From contig DAVZHW010000006.1 in assembly GCA_052273625.1 (NCBI GenBank), positions 1-64,000 of the forward strand: 64,000 nucleotides of DNA, written 5' to 3'. Source of the DNA: Fimenecus sp052273625 (GTDB lineage Bacteria; Bacillota; Clostridia; Oscillospirales; Acutalibacteraceae). Below are positions 28,101-36,057 of the stretch, in pieces (the stretch's first letter is position 1; every line of letters begins with the position of its first letter). A model generated the notes under the pieces. That model did no database searches. It worked only from the letters and a program-made list of their open reading frames with translations, and was not told where the DNA came from. The position numbers and the translations under genes are program-made.

Positions 28101-29669
28101 GAAGATAATTACAAAAACGGAACAGGATACATAGAAACAGGAAATGTATATACACAAACAATGCCTCTTGCTGGTCAAGAAACTAATTCTCTTAGGGATA
28201 CTTCTTATCAATTCAGTGTTACGGCTGTAAGTGAAGCTGGAGAAAGTTCTCCTAATGAGGAGATTTTTGCTACAGCTTTATGTACAAATATCAGGGATAT
28301 TGTTCACGCAAACGAAACCGCAAAAGAAGCATATATTACAAAACTTTCTGCCATATCCGCAAATGTAGGAACGATAAAAGAAGGTAGTCTTTCAGGAAAC
28401 GATAAAAACTACTGGAATTTATCAACTTTCATAGATGAAGAAACTGGAATAAAACGGTGGCAGGGGGCAATGAGAGTTGGAGGTGAAGACCAGTATCTGC
28501 TTGTTGAACCGCAAATAAAAAACAATGACATTGCCGGATATAACATTACTTTTAAGGTAGGAAATTTTGAAATTTCTTCTCAGGCATCAAATATCAACGG
28601 TGAGTTGGTAATTATAAAAGATAATCAATCTCTTGACCGAACAAGAATAACTCCTGACGGAACATTTTATGAGCACCGGGAAACATTGCAGTCTGAATGG
28701 TTCTCTATCGCACAGATGACGACACAGGGTATTCTTGCAAATGCTCTTATTTCAGAACATTCCCTTATTGTTACAAATATGAGCATACAGGAACGGCGTA
28801 AATTAGGGCACGACGTAGGAAGAGTCTACTTATCTCCAAATTCAAGAGTATGGCATTTTGATACGGATTTGAATGACCAGAACCAACAAACAGACCTTAT
28901 TATATCTAAGTCAGGAGAACTGGAATTAGTTGGAAGCCATACAAAAGGAAACATTGATTTTACCTCAGCTATCTTAGCAGTCGCTCCATATTCAGAAGTT
29001 GCCAATTCTCTTTACGGTCAGTACCAGCTTGTTAAAAAAATTTCTGCAACAAATAATATGACAGCTGATTTTTGGATTCAGTATATATGGTGCGAAAATC
29101 AAATCTTGTTTGAAGCAGGCACAGAAGAGGATAGGGTAAAATTAGTAGTACAAGAGAACGAGCAATACTGGAACACACCAAATGAAAATGAACCTATGTG
29201 GAATACAGAAGCAAGTATGGTTGGTGATGTTATTGTATGGAATGAACCAGCAGAAGCCTCTACAAATATTCTTCATATAGGTGAAAAGAATCCTATTCCA
29301 GACGAAAATAATATTAAAACATTTAAACAACTGGGAATAACTTTTGAATCTAATTCTTGGCTGCACATTGGGATTATTGTTACAGAAAATGAAATCTCTG
29401 TTTATCTTGATAAAATAAAGGTTAGTTTCACCAGATTTCAGACGTTAAGCAGCGATATTGATATTATTCTGAACAGGTTCGGAGACGAGTTAAAAAACTC
29501 TTTTATTCTTGACGAGCTGTTTATAGACGAAACAGCCTGTGAGAATTTTGAAGATTTTGCGAGAAACACAGACGCAAGAATTCCTTGGGGAACACTTGAT
29601 TATAAGAAGAAACACTTTATACTTGACGCAGATGGTTTAGTAACGAATATATTTGATAGTAAAAAATAA
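22086..29669 (+). CDS. J-like central tail hub / host-specificity protein, 2527 aa
   Basis: The N-terminal ~130 residues resemble a ubiquitin-like tail assembly (lambda I-like) domain plus a membrane-like segment (about 115-145), here fused to the hub. The region about 150-1200 is the beta-rich hub. Residues about 1260-2090 hold at least eight diverged fibronectin III-like modules, recognisable by repeated 'SYGTW' joins and 'W-V' strands. The last ~400 residues include a concanavalin/LamG-like sandwich that may contact the host. GGAGG precedes the ATG. Confidence 0.85.
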   Translation: MATAKIINNILKDDITEFEVADCKTVEDIIEKYVNKDVYTGQYAECYDAATGETSFVPLEDDTTDTLSLSVAINNKSADIDSEINKDDIITIIILPSGGTRFSSWSGWKQTIVSMGKVTLGMYLMAATLGVFGRNFFTEGLEGLFGKKSSGSTQAALESESALGVRGAENQSLVGNSFPVVIGKHLTTPFVCGSPYSTAIGDYGINQEIRVLYAVGYAPLKLTNFKMDSRILAHNEKWAKNANLTTIMHGKISGVADNDQGEITNAFYNNDIEIEILQQNPNSDVDYGTIYPEAVIETQVNASPLFIADKDLDEVLQTKYKGSRFPRYFRNNSVRLTQSCPRKIAIELDAQSGLYGTKNVNDDGDSYQKYWAIPIWYAVQYRIYSTENESSDAENGSGWTSFTILNEDTNHPLTARLFTEEERTADLEAHTGNTFNSDKKETLNKGWIGSYLFNFADAYDKDNDENNVSEMRFTGYVNFTLSECKKMLETENPSNIVEVRVIRVSPSYFDETKSRGSSGPASFQDLIQWNTLTTWKFDKDAVEKLESTTSQENYRYEVLKETWNRTFRNDEWSDYSCINKQWITINPKEASSYEDKIVNKYKDPFNYEVHTVQVGYGTITCGSYDDYYNEDYSDYASYYTYSSIKKVYIGTTEAIPALRPISEEKMRKLCIVALKAKADTGGNIKGQLKKLSVIAEAFQPCVDLNTKEIFPANISKKTEYYYPNYYDEISKNWKKGERITSSSEEEEKAIYESLRLKGEEANCYRKGNNYLETIDNLIFKEEFKDSKGRYFLNPDENSQIRKCNENNAISSALYWLVGAHAGVDARGYEDIDIISAIEAFEDCNVIKDGSVYNKDTIDSDGSSHKKGEEVAIKYSANAWIYQQTKAETVLANILTAGRCMFTRNEYNQIQFLFDKEEDFPTMIINQQNCISSSVMYSYEETPSGLVMQYSDETDEFETNTIYCMEDAEDSENPQKYMEQYQVPYATNPKQVWSLGRYVLASRVLNKKTVSAKVGWEGFNAELLGTAVVQLPVLLLGTDFGGRIQRLIEDNDYIYGFICNEMFHFTGETENIDGAVRNRQGVEIFQPIKQNKSNCVCLRLALEGTKVPVNETDLDGNTETVIYTAEKGQTNVVLFEKKVSKANESLEGEASDILYYKPQVDNIVNFGYIGSISETYKVTKIKADKDFNYDLTLTYYNPEIYKYGKALPAFQNNMTIPDRSGETYNLSNDLTPDILASKINGNAQVMAENVAKLLTTGQTAGNPSAPTGLYGYAQKDNILLKCNPPYIDNSANKLDQTVNCYVWYINKGDYEEIGRTTASSFSYNFNRTTDGFPEKDEISPWKIAVKCINIYGKESELATASIDVSDYGTWIFGTPKNINAIADENGIDISWNVDYEKNMYGSLKYTAKVYYDDQLINEYVTTSLSYSYKFNRAVDKYPEKQAVYDNLDKKEYTKTTSLGKYKIAISAKNIESGSIQNGDDTSVNDIYYKTWIPEVSTPLVIARKENLGIVWNRQNSLYGNEVFNLSVKHGDFQKNINSIVSTSYNYIFSRATDGYPEAEDFSDWEVGFVHSNGVYSTEKTTASIDTSSYGTWKPAIPHSVIITAQKEYLSLDWDVDDTEREFYGDLRYRIILNYGTQQRLSKNIKEKKYDYVFNRNLDKYPEIKSIYDEINSTCPNATDLSLYNCTVTSFDALSGNESEAVENSTIDTSSYKTWTAPQVTATSLTADKDGLKSTWDIVSDLTFGDIKYKTEFLYDTQVIKTIAQAVEKNADYTFDRDFDKDGFPEKKSVLDALKEHEITSKGRCLDLYKVSISAFTVQCPQYKTNSQMDCSLRGYGTWVPSYSNNSLNAVADQNGISSEIITYPSTEEYGLPYSFEFGIKKGDDDNWITRTSDSSKFDYVFKNEFLEADELLKWKVRCRPVSVAGVPALYYTNCSPNVTSYGTWKLEKPNVVTRVSDRTITLVISLPTSSVTQYGNIKYRIKIRRPGYDPDDVWFKPGREFDPYKEEDNYKNGTGYIETGNVYTQTMPLAGQETNSLRDTSYQFSVTAVSEAGESSPNEEIFATALCTNIRDIVHANETAKEAYITKLSAISANVGTIKEGSLSGNDKNYWNLSTFIDEETGIKRWQGAMRVGGEDQYLLVEPQIKNNDIAGYNITFKVGNFEISSQASNINGELVIIKDNQSLDRTRITPDGTFYEHRETLQSEWFSIAQMTTQGILANALISEHSLIVTNMSIQERRKLGHDVGRVYLSPNSRVWHFDTDLNDQNQQTDLIISKSGELELVGSHTKGNIDFTSAILAVAPYSEVANSLYGQYQLVKKISATNNMTADFWIQYIWCENQILFEAGTEEDRVKLVVQENEQYWNTPNENEPMWNTEASMVGDVIVWNEPAEASTNILHIGEKNPIPDENNIKTFKQLGITFESNSWLHIGIIVTENEISVYLDKIKVSFTRFQTLSSDIDIILNRFGDELKNSFILDELFIDETACENFEDFARNTDARIPWGTLDYKKKHFILDADGLVTNIFDSKK

Positions 29670-29706
29670 CAATAACTAATATAATAAATAAAAAAAGGAG
29701 CGATAA

Positions 29707-31065
29707 ATGACAATAGATTGTACTCTTGATAACTTAAAAATCCCAGCACTTCCGACCTATGTAAATGAATTTGGAACAAAAAAGCCTACCGGAGGTTTGA
29801 CTACAGCAGAATGTGCCGATGACGCTATGCTTCCATTCCGCAAAATGCGACCTTACGAAATAAACGAAGACGCTGAAACTACAGAGATACAACACAATGC
29901 CGTTTTTGTCGCAAAGGCTGAAAACATAACTCTTACCCTGCACGATTGTTCTGATTCTTTCTTGGGTTGCGAGGCGAGAGTTATAAATGTATCGAGCGGA
30001 AGTATAACCGTAAAAGGCGGCGTAAGCGGGATTGACGGAGGAACAGCAGGTATTATCGTTCCTGCAAAACGTGAAGTTAGGCTGATTTTCTTGTCTGACG
30101 GATGGCATTCTTCTTATGATAACTACTGCAATATAACAGAAAAAGAAATTGCCTCATCTGCCGTAACTACGGCAAAACTTGATGCAAGTGCAGTTACTAC
30201 AGATAAGATAAACACTTCGGCAGTTACTACAGATAAGATTGCAGACGCAAATGTAACGGAAAGTAAAATTGCAGAAAATGCAGTAACAGAGGGCAAGATA
30301 GCAACAAATGCAGTTACTACAGATAAAATAAAGGACGCAAGTGTAACGAACGACAAGATAGGGGAAGTTTTATCTATAGAAAAAGGTGGTACAGCAGCAA
30401 GTACCGCAACCCAAGCAATAAATAATCTTGCGACAGGGATTGAAGAATTCACGGAGCTTCCTTCAGATGCAATGGGCTTTATAACAACACGCAGCGGCAT
30501 AGACGATTTTGGAATTTTCAAACGAAGCGGGGCTAAAGTATGGGAATGGATAAAGAGCAAGATAGAAACAGTTCTTGGGCTTAATGAAAACTCTCTTAAA
30601 ACAAAAACAATAACCGCCAGTGGCAGCGTAACGGCAACGAAATTTACAGGAAATTTAAACGGTAATGCCGACAGTGCAACAGCAGTCCTAGATTACGGTA
30701 ATACGTCTAAGAAGATTAAGATAGGCTATGCAGGTGCTAGTTTAACTAGTTGTAGTTTTTTAGCAGCTTATAATAGCAACGGAACCGCTATAAAAGATAT
30801 AGCTCCTGCTAATGTTACTGTAGGTAATGCTGAAAATGCCGACACCGTAGACGGTCATCATTTCAACTGGGCAGGACAAAGCGGACAACCTGCGTGGCTT
30901 TGGGGAGGAAATGACAGTGCCAATCAGTATGTTTATAATCCGGAAAATTTTAGTGTCAACTATGCAAATTCTGCCGGCTCTGTCGAGTGGGACAATGTAA
31001 CAGAAAAACCCCACTATATTACAGGCTCTTATTTAAACGGTGTCTTAAATCTTACCACAAACTAA
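29707..31065 (+). CDS. Tail fibre protein with AVTTDKI repeats
   Basis: The 452-residue protein has a beta N-terminal domain (1-140), then seven short 'AVTTDKI'-type repeats (about 145-225) typical of trimeric fibre shafts, then a coiled section and a C-terminal part with G-N-AD-A and VDGHHF motifs common in fibre tips. It probably attaches to the hub and binds the host surface. AAGGAG precedes the ATG. Confidence 0.82.
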   Translation: MTIDCTLDNLKIPALPTYVNEFGTKKPTGGLTTAECADDAMLPFRKMRPYEINEDAETTEIQHNAVFVAKAENITLTLHDCSDSFLGCEARVINVSSGSITVKGGVSGIDGGTAGIIVPAKREVRLIFLSDGWHSSYDNYCNITEKEIASSAVTTAKLDASAVTTDKINTSAVTTDKIADANVTESKIAENAVTEGKIATNAVTTDKIKDASVTNDKIGEVLSIEKGGTAASTATQAINNLATGIEEFTELPSDAMGFITTRSGIDDFGIFKRSGAKVWEWIKSKIETVLGLNENSLKTKTITASGSVTATKFTGNLNGNADSATAVLDYGNTSKKIKIGYAGASLTSCSFLAAYNSNGTAIKDIAPANVTVGNAENADTVDGHHFNWAGQSGQPAWLWGGNDSANQYVYNPENFSVNYANSAGSVEWDNVTEKPHYITGSYLNGVLNLTTN

Positions 31066-31078
31066 ATAAGGAAAGAAA

Positions 31079-31702
31079 ATGGCGACAGTTTCATATACAT
31101 ACGACTTAAAATGCAATGAAAACAATGTTTCACAAGTCAAAGTAAACGGCACAGATGTAAAAAGATTACAGGTAAACGGAAAAGATGTTATCCATAAATT
31201 TGTTACATACAAATGCACAGCAACCATACACTGCTGGATATATTATAGCTCATTAAAAGCTGGTGCAGTGTATCAATCATGTAATGATGACTATGTAGAC
31301 GTGGAGGGAACTGGTTATTTTTTCGTATCTTATGGTACATCAGGGGATAGCTTATCGGATTCGGGAGGAAGTATTCCTAATGTAGAAGTTTATTTCAGAA
31401 GAGCTATGATGCTGGATACTTTGTGTTTCCACCACGAAACATTCTCTAATCTTGACCCTAAAACAAACCAGACCTTTGGAAACTTTAGAGGTTTCGATAC
31501 GTACAGTATAGGTTCTGACCCGTTCTCTGTCGAGATATTCAGAGATGTCTATTCAGATGGTTCTGAATTAAGAACGGATTGGGGCAATGTGAATATAAGT
31601 GCAAAACTGGACGCACTGTTGTACTCAAACAGTGAGACAGCTAGTAGTGCAATACTAGGCTCTATCTCAAAAACATTTACAAGAACTGTTCAGGAGTATT
31701 AA
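31079..31702 (+). CDS. Putative tail fibre tip / receptor-binding protein, 207 aa
   Basis: No family is recognised. The protein starts with a short strand repeat (KVNGTDVKRLQVNGKDV) seen in phage fibre-attached proteins, followed by a serine/tyrosine-rich beta domain with three cysteines. Being the last structural gene before the modification cassette, it is a candidate receptor-binding tip and possible substrate of the enzymes downstream. Confidence 0.5.
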   Translation: MATVSYTYDLKCNENNVSQVKVNGTDVKRLQVNGKDVIHKFVTYKCTATIHCWIYYSSLKAGAVYQSCNDDYVDVEGTGYFFVSYGTSGDSLSDSGGSIPNVEVYFRRAMMLDTLCFHHETFSNLDPKTNQTFGNFRGFDTYSIGSDPFSVEIFRDVYSDGSELRTDWGNVNISAKLDALLYSNSETASSAILGSISKTFTRTVQEY

Positions 31703-31704
31703 AT

Positions 31705-32652
31705 TTGAAAGACATAATATCTATAACCGACCTTGACAACTCGGATTTTATAATTAAGTGGCGTATGACAGAGATGTGCAATGCCGACTGTTCCTATTGC
31801 ATAAGAAAAGGCAGGCACGTAGGAGTTATTCCTGAACGGCTCAAAGAGCAGAATGAGCGTCTTTGTGAGGTTGCAAAAGAGATTTCGAGAATGGTTGATT
31901 CAACTGACTTTCATAATGTCAAGATTGACCTTATAGGCGGAGAGGTTTCAATACTTGACTTGGAGAAAATATGCGGCAATTTTACAACAGGAAAAATCAA
32001 GAGAATAAATCTGACCACCAATTTATTAAAGTCTGTAGATTACTACAAAAAACTTTGTGATTTGCTCCATTCAAAAGGTATAAAATCTACTGCGGTTGCC
32101 AGTTTTCACTACGAATTTCAATCTTTTGAAAAATATTTTGAAAAAATTGAGTTGTTAAGAAATTACTTCGATATTCTCGGATGTGAAATGGTTTCCAATT
32201 CGGAAAATCAAAATCTCTGTAGGGCTTTTATAGAAAAATGCAAGGAACTAAATCTTGATTATATGGTTGAGGGTGATTTGCGTTCTAGTCAAGAGCAGGC
32301 AAGAAAAGGTGGGCTGATTGTTGAAAGTTCCAAAAAAGTTAAGCACGACCGCTATAATGTTTGCTTTGCTGACGGAACAGAAAAAAACTATACTTCGCGA
32401 AACCAACTTTTAATGGATGCAAATAACAATCAAAACCGCTGGCAAAAGGCAATCCATACAAACGGGTACTATTGTTCAAATTCTTACGACTACATATACA
32501 TAGATTTTGATACAGTTGTTGGCAGAACAAAGACCTCAAACGCCTGCTCAAACAGAATGAAAATAGAGGATTTTGAGGTTGTAGAGCCTAAAATTTGCGA
32601 GGCAGGAAACTGCACACTTTGCGGACATCAAAGCCTTTGGAGAACAAAATGA
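31705..32652 (+). CDS. Radical SAM enzyme with C-terminal cysteine cluster
   Basis: The 315-residue protein has the radical SAM motif C25-x3-C29-x2-C32 (TEMCNADCSYC), which binds a 4Fe-4S cluster and cleaves S-adenosylmethionine. The barrel follows, with a GGEVS strand near residue 75. At least four further cysteines in the last 60 residues (ending CEAGNCTLCGH) resemble a SPASM/twitch-type auxiliary cluster, used by enzymes acting on peptides or sugars. The TTG start at 31705 follows AGGAG. Reaction and substrate are unknown. It is the first gene of a four-enzyme set directly after the tail fibre genes. Confidence 0.88.
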   Translation: MKDIISITDLDNSDFIIKWRMTEMCNADCSYCIRKGRHVGVIPERLKEQNERLCEVAKEISRMVDSTDFHNVKIDLIGGEVSILDLEKICGNFTTGKIKRINLTTNLLKSVDYYKKLCDLLHSKGIKSTAVASFHYEFQSFEKYFEKIELLRNYFDILGCEMVSNSENQNLCRAFIEKCKELNLDYMVEGDLRSSQEQARKGGLIVESSKKVKHDRYNVCFADGTEKNYTSRNQLLMDANNNQNRWQKAIHTNGYYCSNSYDYIYIDFDTVVGRTKTSNACSNRMKIEDFEVVEPKICEAGNCTLCGHQSLWRTK

Positions 32653-33134
32653 ACATTATCCTGACTTCTATGTGTTGCGGCAAAACTTCCCTTGAAAAAC
32701 ATAATACGAAATACTTTGATTTTGATATTTTTGCAAATGTAAAAACAAGTCGGCAGATAGCGGTCGTACGGCAGATGATTTCTGATTTTGCGAGAAACTG
32801 CGATGATGAAAATATTTATCTGTTCAATATGGACAGATTTTATAAATTTGAGCTTGATACAGTTTCATTTATAAAAATTGTTGAAGTCGCAGTTCCAGAA
32901 GAGTCCGCTTTTAAGTATTTTCTGAACTTGTACAAAGACAGGGAACTCAAGGAAAATGGCGGAGTAAGGGAACGTGCATATAACTGTTTTAAGAAAAGCC
33001 TGGTTTCCAATCTTGAGAAAGCAAGAGAATTAGAAGCTGAAGGCATAAAGGTTCATTATTTAAAGTATGGTGAAAATATAAAATATTTACAGAGAGGTAC
33101 ATTTTATGACAATTTTTACAGTAAACGCATTTGA
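32649..33134 (+). CDS. P-loop protein, possible small-molecule kinase
   Basis: The 161-residue protein starts MNIILTSMCCGKTSLEK, a strand plus a shortened Walker A loop (CCGKTS, residues 9-14), followed by a YFDFD acidic strand. This is the pattern of small nucleoside/sugar kinase-like P-loop proteins. Arginine-rich helices (about 95-110) could be a lid. The ATG overlaps the upstream TGA as ATGA. The true substrate is unknown. Confidence 0.6.
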   Translation: MNIILTSMCCGKTSLEKHNTKYFDFDIFANVKTSRQIAVVRQMISDFARNCDDENIYLFNMDRFYKFELDTVSFIKIVEVAVPEESAFKYFLNLYKDRELKENGGVRERAYNCFKKSLVSNLEKARELEAEGIKVHYLKYGENIKYLQRGTFYDNFYSKRI

Positions 33135-33849
33135 TGATGGTTATTTCAAGAATTGTGAACCAACAAGCAAACTTCAACAATTTTGTATGAACTCTTGGCA
33201 AAAAGCAGGGTTTGATATAAAGGTTTTCGACTATAACTCTGACGAAGTAAAAGAAGCAAAAGAAAAGTATAAACTATGGATAAACTCGGCTGTAAAGCAA
33301 AGAAAAATACCTATCGCAAGCGACCCTATCAGACTTTATATTCTTTCTTTATATGAAGATATGATGTATTTTGACACTGATATGTATCTTATGAAAAGCC
33401 AATTTATACAAAAAATTGCAGAAGATACAAATTTTCGTATATTTGGAAACTTATTTTGTGCTGTTCATAACGGAAAGGATACTCAAACACCAAAAACTAT
33501 TTTAGAGAAATACTATAATACAGATAAAATAAAAGGCGACAAAGAACTCATAACTAATAACATAAATGACTTAAAAAGAATGAGTTTTCATAACGAGTTG
33601 ATACATCTTCCAAGAATAGAAAATAAGTATTATAAGAACATCTACGTTGAAACAACAAAAGATATAGACCGACTTTATGGAGAAAAAACCTGTATATATG
33701 CAACAAGTTTTGACTTGTACAAACAGTTATGTAGCGAAGGAAAAAAGGACGCATATCATATAAAGTATCTCTTCAATATGCCTAAAGAAGACAAAGAAGA
33801 GTTCAAAACTTTTATGGAGAACGGAAATGATTACGATAAACTCATCTGA
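33106..33849 (+). CDS. Glycosyltransferase, GT32-like with DXD motif
   Basis: The 247-residue protein resembles sugar transferases of the GT32/OCH1 type: it has ASDPIRLYILSLY followed by MMYFDTDMYLM, in which D90-x-D92 is the metal/nucleotide-sugar motif. The N-terminal Rossmann-like half ends near residue 95, and the C-terminal half is charged. It overlaps both neighbours, implying one translational unit. A likely job is adding a sugar to a tail protein or surface glycan. Confidence 0.82.
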   Translation: MTIFTVNAFDDGYFKNCEPTSKLQQFCMNSWQKAGFDIKVFDYNSDEVKEAKEKYKLWINSAVKQRKIPIASDPIRLYILSLYEDMMYFDTDMYLMKSQFIQKIAEDTNFRIFGNLFCAVHNGKDTQTPKTILEKYYNTDKIKGDKELITNNINDLKRMSFHNELIHLPRIENKYYKNIYVETTKDIDRLYGEKTCIYATSFDLYKQLCSEGKKDAYHIKYLFNMPKEDKEEFKTFMENGNDYDKLI

Positions 33850-34822
33850 TTTTCTTATACACAATGACAACAAGGACATTTTCGATATTGATATATATAG
33901 AACCGACAATGCAATAACGATAAAGAATACACACTTTGTTTGCCCTCTATTTTATTTTATCAAAAATAAAGACGGTTTTATTTTATCTACAGAACATAAA
34001 TTAAAAATAAACGAAAAGAAAATATTTGAACCTGTACTGAACATCAAACACAGTATGTGGGGGGGGGTAAAAGGAAACTTTCAGAAAATGCTTAACTCAG
34101 AAAAGCCTGAGCTTCCCTATAAAGTTATCGATAATTGGTCGGAAATCTGCCTTTCTAAAAACGGAGAACTAATCGTAAAAAATAACGACTTATCAAATTT
34201 GTATTCAGTGGACATTGAGGACAGTTATCCGCTGATAAAGGTATGGGCAGAAAAATATTCAGATATTATCTCCGACTTATGCAAACAAAAGAAATTCATT
34301 CCTACCTTAACAGGCGGATGTGATACACGAATTTTGACCCATTTCTGGAGAAACTTCAATTTTGAAAATTACAGATTAAGAGCGGTAAAAAAAGATGGAA
34401 AAAACAATGTCGAGAAAGGAAAGATAGAAATAAATATTGCCGAAAAAGTAATAAAAAGGCTAGGAATGAACCTTGAACGATTAGAAGAGCCTCCAGAAGG
34501 TACTGTTTCTATGTGCGGAACATACACAGAAGCAACGCAAAAACAAATTTTACTAAATGACAAACAATTTGTAAGAAATGTTATAAATCGTTGCAATTTT
34601 GAGTGGTATCAAGTGCAACCTTTCACAGACGATTTATATCTTATGATAAAACCTCATAGGGTTCTGGAAATGCGTGTTTTGTTTATGCTGCTGTTCTGCC
34701 CAGACTTGTTAGACATTGAAATGATTTCAGAGGCTGGACAGGGTGTTTACACTTTTGACTACTTCAAAGACGTGATTGATGATATGAAGAGGCTTATATG
34801 GAAATGGAAAAAGAACGCTTAA
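33827..34822 (+). CDS. Asparagine-synthetase-like PP-loop protein with poly-G tract
   Basis: The 331-residue protein has the PP-loop TLTGGCDTR at residues 160-168, the ATP-pyrophosphate motif of asparagine-synthetase C-terminal domains (SGGxDS), here with threonine in place of serine. It lacks the N-terminal cysteine of the glutaminase domain, so it may use ammonia or catalyse another adenylating step. Codons 78-81 are made by nine consecutive G (34059-34067). With eight G the next codon is TAA; with ten G a TAA follows eight codons later. The gene is therefore on only at G9 or multiples of three away. Confidence 0.8.
   Translation: MITINSSDFLIHNDNKDIFDIDIYRTDNAITIKNTHFVCPLFYFIKNKDGFILSTEHKLKINEKKIFEPVLNIKHSMWGGVKGNFQKMLNSEKPELPYKVIDNWSEICLSKNGELIVKNNDLSNLYSVDIEDSYPLIKVWAEKYSDIISDLCKQKKFIPTLTGGCDTRILTHFWRNFNFENYRLRAVKKDGKNNVEKGKIEINIAEKVIKRLGMNLERLEEPPEGTVSMCGTYTEATQKQILLNDKQFVRNVINRCNFEWYQVQPFTDDLYLMIKPHRVLEMRVLFMLLFCPDLLDIEMISEAGQGVYTFDYFKDVIDDMKRLIWKWKKNA
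34059..34067 (+). repeat. G9 homopolymer, likely phase-variation switch
   Basis: The longest G-run in the window lies inside a reading frame of an AT-rich genome. Slippage by one base in either direction truncates the PP-loop protein before its catalytic motif. Confidence 0.85.
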
Positions 34823-34995
34823 AGAACACAATAATAGCACTTGCAGAAGAATTAAAGAAGAACGTGATAGATGTGCAGATAAAAGATAACAAAGCGGTTT
34901 TTGAGATACTAGAACAAAAACCGCATATCACGTTTAAGGATTATGTAGAAATTCCAGTAACAAAAGAATTTCTTGAACGATACTCTTTTATTTAG
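34798..34995 (+). CDS. Small hypothetical protein, 65 aa
   Basis: The gene overlaps the end of the PP-loop gene by 25 bases. The protein is charged, with an N-terminal helix and a C-terminal beta part. It is the last gene of the modification cassette and may be a small accessory subunit, but no family is recognised. Confidence 0.6.
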   Translation: MEMEKERLKNTIIALAEELKKNVIDVQIKDNKAVFEILEQKPHITFKDYVEIPVTKEFLERYSFI

Positions 34996-35018
34996 CCTCT
35001 TTTTCCTGTTTATATCTT

Positions 35019-35639
35019 TTAGTTAAATTTTTCTGTCTTCTCAATGCCGTTTCTTAATTTTGCTTTTCGTAATTTTCTTGATACAGTTACCGGACTAAAA
35101 TCCGGAATATCATTCTGTTTAAAATCTCTGGAAAGATAATCTAGTATTATTCTCTCATCTGCTGTAAGTTCCAGCTTTTTACCTATAAGGTTCTTAACAC
35201 GTTTTACAGCTTCTGTAAAAGATAAAAAGGCAAAGAAACAAGCGTCAACGTGGAATACGATTTTCATTATTTCCAAATGATGCAAATGGCAAATAACAAA
35301 AACATTTATGCAATATCCTGCAATCATCGGAATTTTCAACATTGGATAAAACGCTATGAGCATTGTTATTATTACAAAATATAACGCGTTATTAAATGAA
35401 GAAAAATAAAACATTACATAGGCGACTAAACACCAAGTAATCCAAGTTCCGCGGTGTCCGAAAAAGAAAATAAATAGAACGCCGCAACCATAAATAGCAA
35501 CTCTAAGTTTCCATTCGAGGCTAGGCTCATAATAGCAAAAAAGAATTGATATAATACAAAAAGTAAATACTCCAACTAATGACAATAGTTGCAATTTATC
35601 GTCTATAAATGAATATACTCTGTTCCTTAAATATTCCAT
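35019..35639 (-). CDS. Membrane protein with C-terminal LuxR-like HTH segment
   Basis: The 206-residue protein is leftward within the rightward late region, so it is probably an independently expressed accessory (moron) gene. Four or five hydrophobic segments span residues about 18-145. Residues about 158-200 (LTADERIILDYL ... VTVSRKLRKAK) resemble a LuxR-type helix-turn-helix. It could be a membrane-bound regulator or an exclusion protein. Confidence 0.65.
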   Translation of the reverse strand: MEYLRNRVYSFIDDKLQLLSLVGVFTFCIISILFCYYEPSLEWKLRVAIYGCGVLFIFFFGHRGTWITWCLVAYVMFYFSSFNNALYFVIITMLIAFYPMLKIPMIAGYCINVFVICHLHHLEIMKIVFHVDACFFAFLSFTEAVKRVKNLIGKKLELTADERIILDYLSRDFKQNDIPDFSPVTVSRKLRKAKLRNGIEKTEKFN

Positions 35640-35728
35640 CCACTCTCCGTATTTATGATTGATAATAAAATTTTATTCATTTGATAATGAATGTCAATAT
35701 TTTGGCAAATTAACATTTAAATTTTTTT

Positions 35729-35743
35729 ATAACGTTCCGTTAT
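35729..35743 (+). promoter_or_regulatory. Palindrome ATAACG-TTC-CGTTAT before the 35758 gene
   Basis: The perfect 6-bp inverted repeat immediately precedes TAGGAGG in the intergenic region between divergent genes. It fits an operator or translational hairpin. Confidence 0.5.
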
Positions 35744-35757
35744 AGGAGGCATAAGTT

Positions 35758-35997
35758 ATGACTTATCAAATGGAATATGTAAAAAATTTGTTTTCAAAAT
35801 TGGGTAGAAGTGAAAAGATAAATCTTTTGACAGAATCAAATTTAAATGACAGGGAAGCCGAACTTTTATTAAAAAGATTAGTAAAAGGCGAAACAATAAA
35901 AGATTGTTCTATTTATTTCAACCTTGAAGAAGATACCATAAATAAAAATCAATTAAAAGCTATCAAAAAGCTATATTCTTTCCTAAAAGAATACTAA
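35758..35997 (+). CDS. Small sigma-70 region 4-like HTH protein, 79 aa
   Basis: The sequence LNDREAELLLKRLVKGETIKDCSIYF has the sigma-factor region 4/LuxR-like HTH pattern. TAGGAGG precedes the ATG. It could regulate the late small-protein cluster that follows. Confidence 0.55.
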   Translation: MTYQMEYVKNLFSKLGRSEKINLLTESNLNDREAELLLKRLVKGETIKDCSIYFNLEEDTINKNQLKAIKKLYSFLKEY

Positions 35998-36057
35998 TCC
36001 AATCCCTGTTCAACAACACTCTTTTGGAATTATTATCCAATCCAAGAAGGTGCATAA

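Noticed and set aside
29707..34995. Diversity-generating retroelement for the tail fibres
   Set aside because: No reverse transcriptase frame and no template/variable repeat pair was seen; variation appears to come from the poly-G tract instead.
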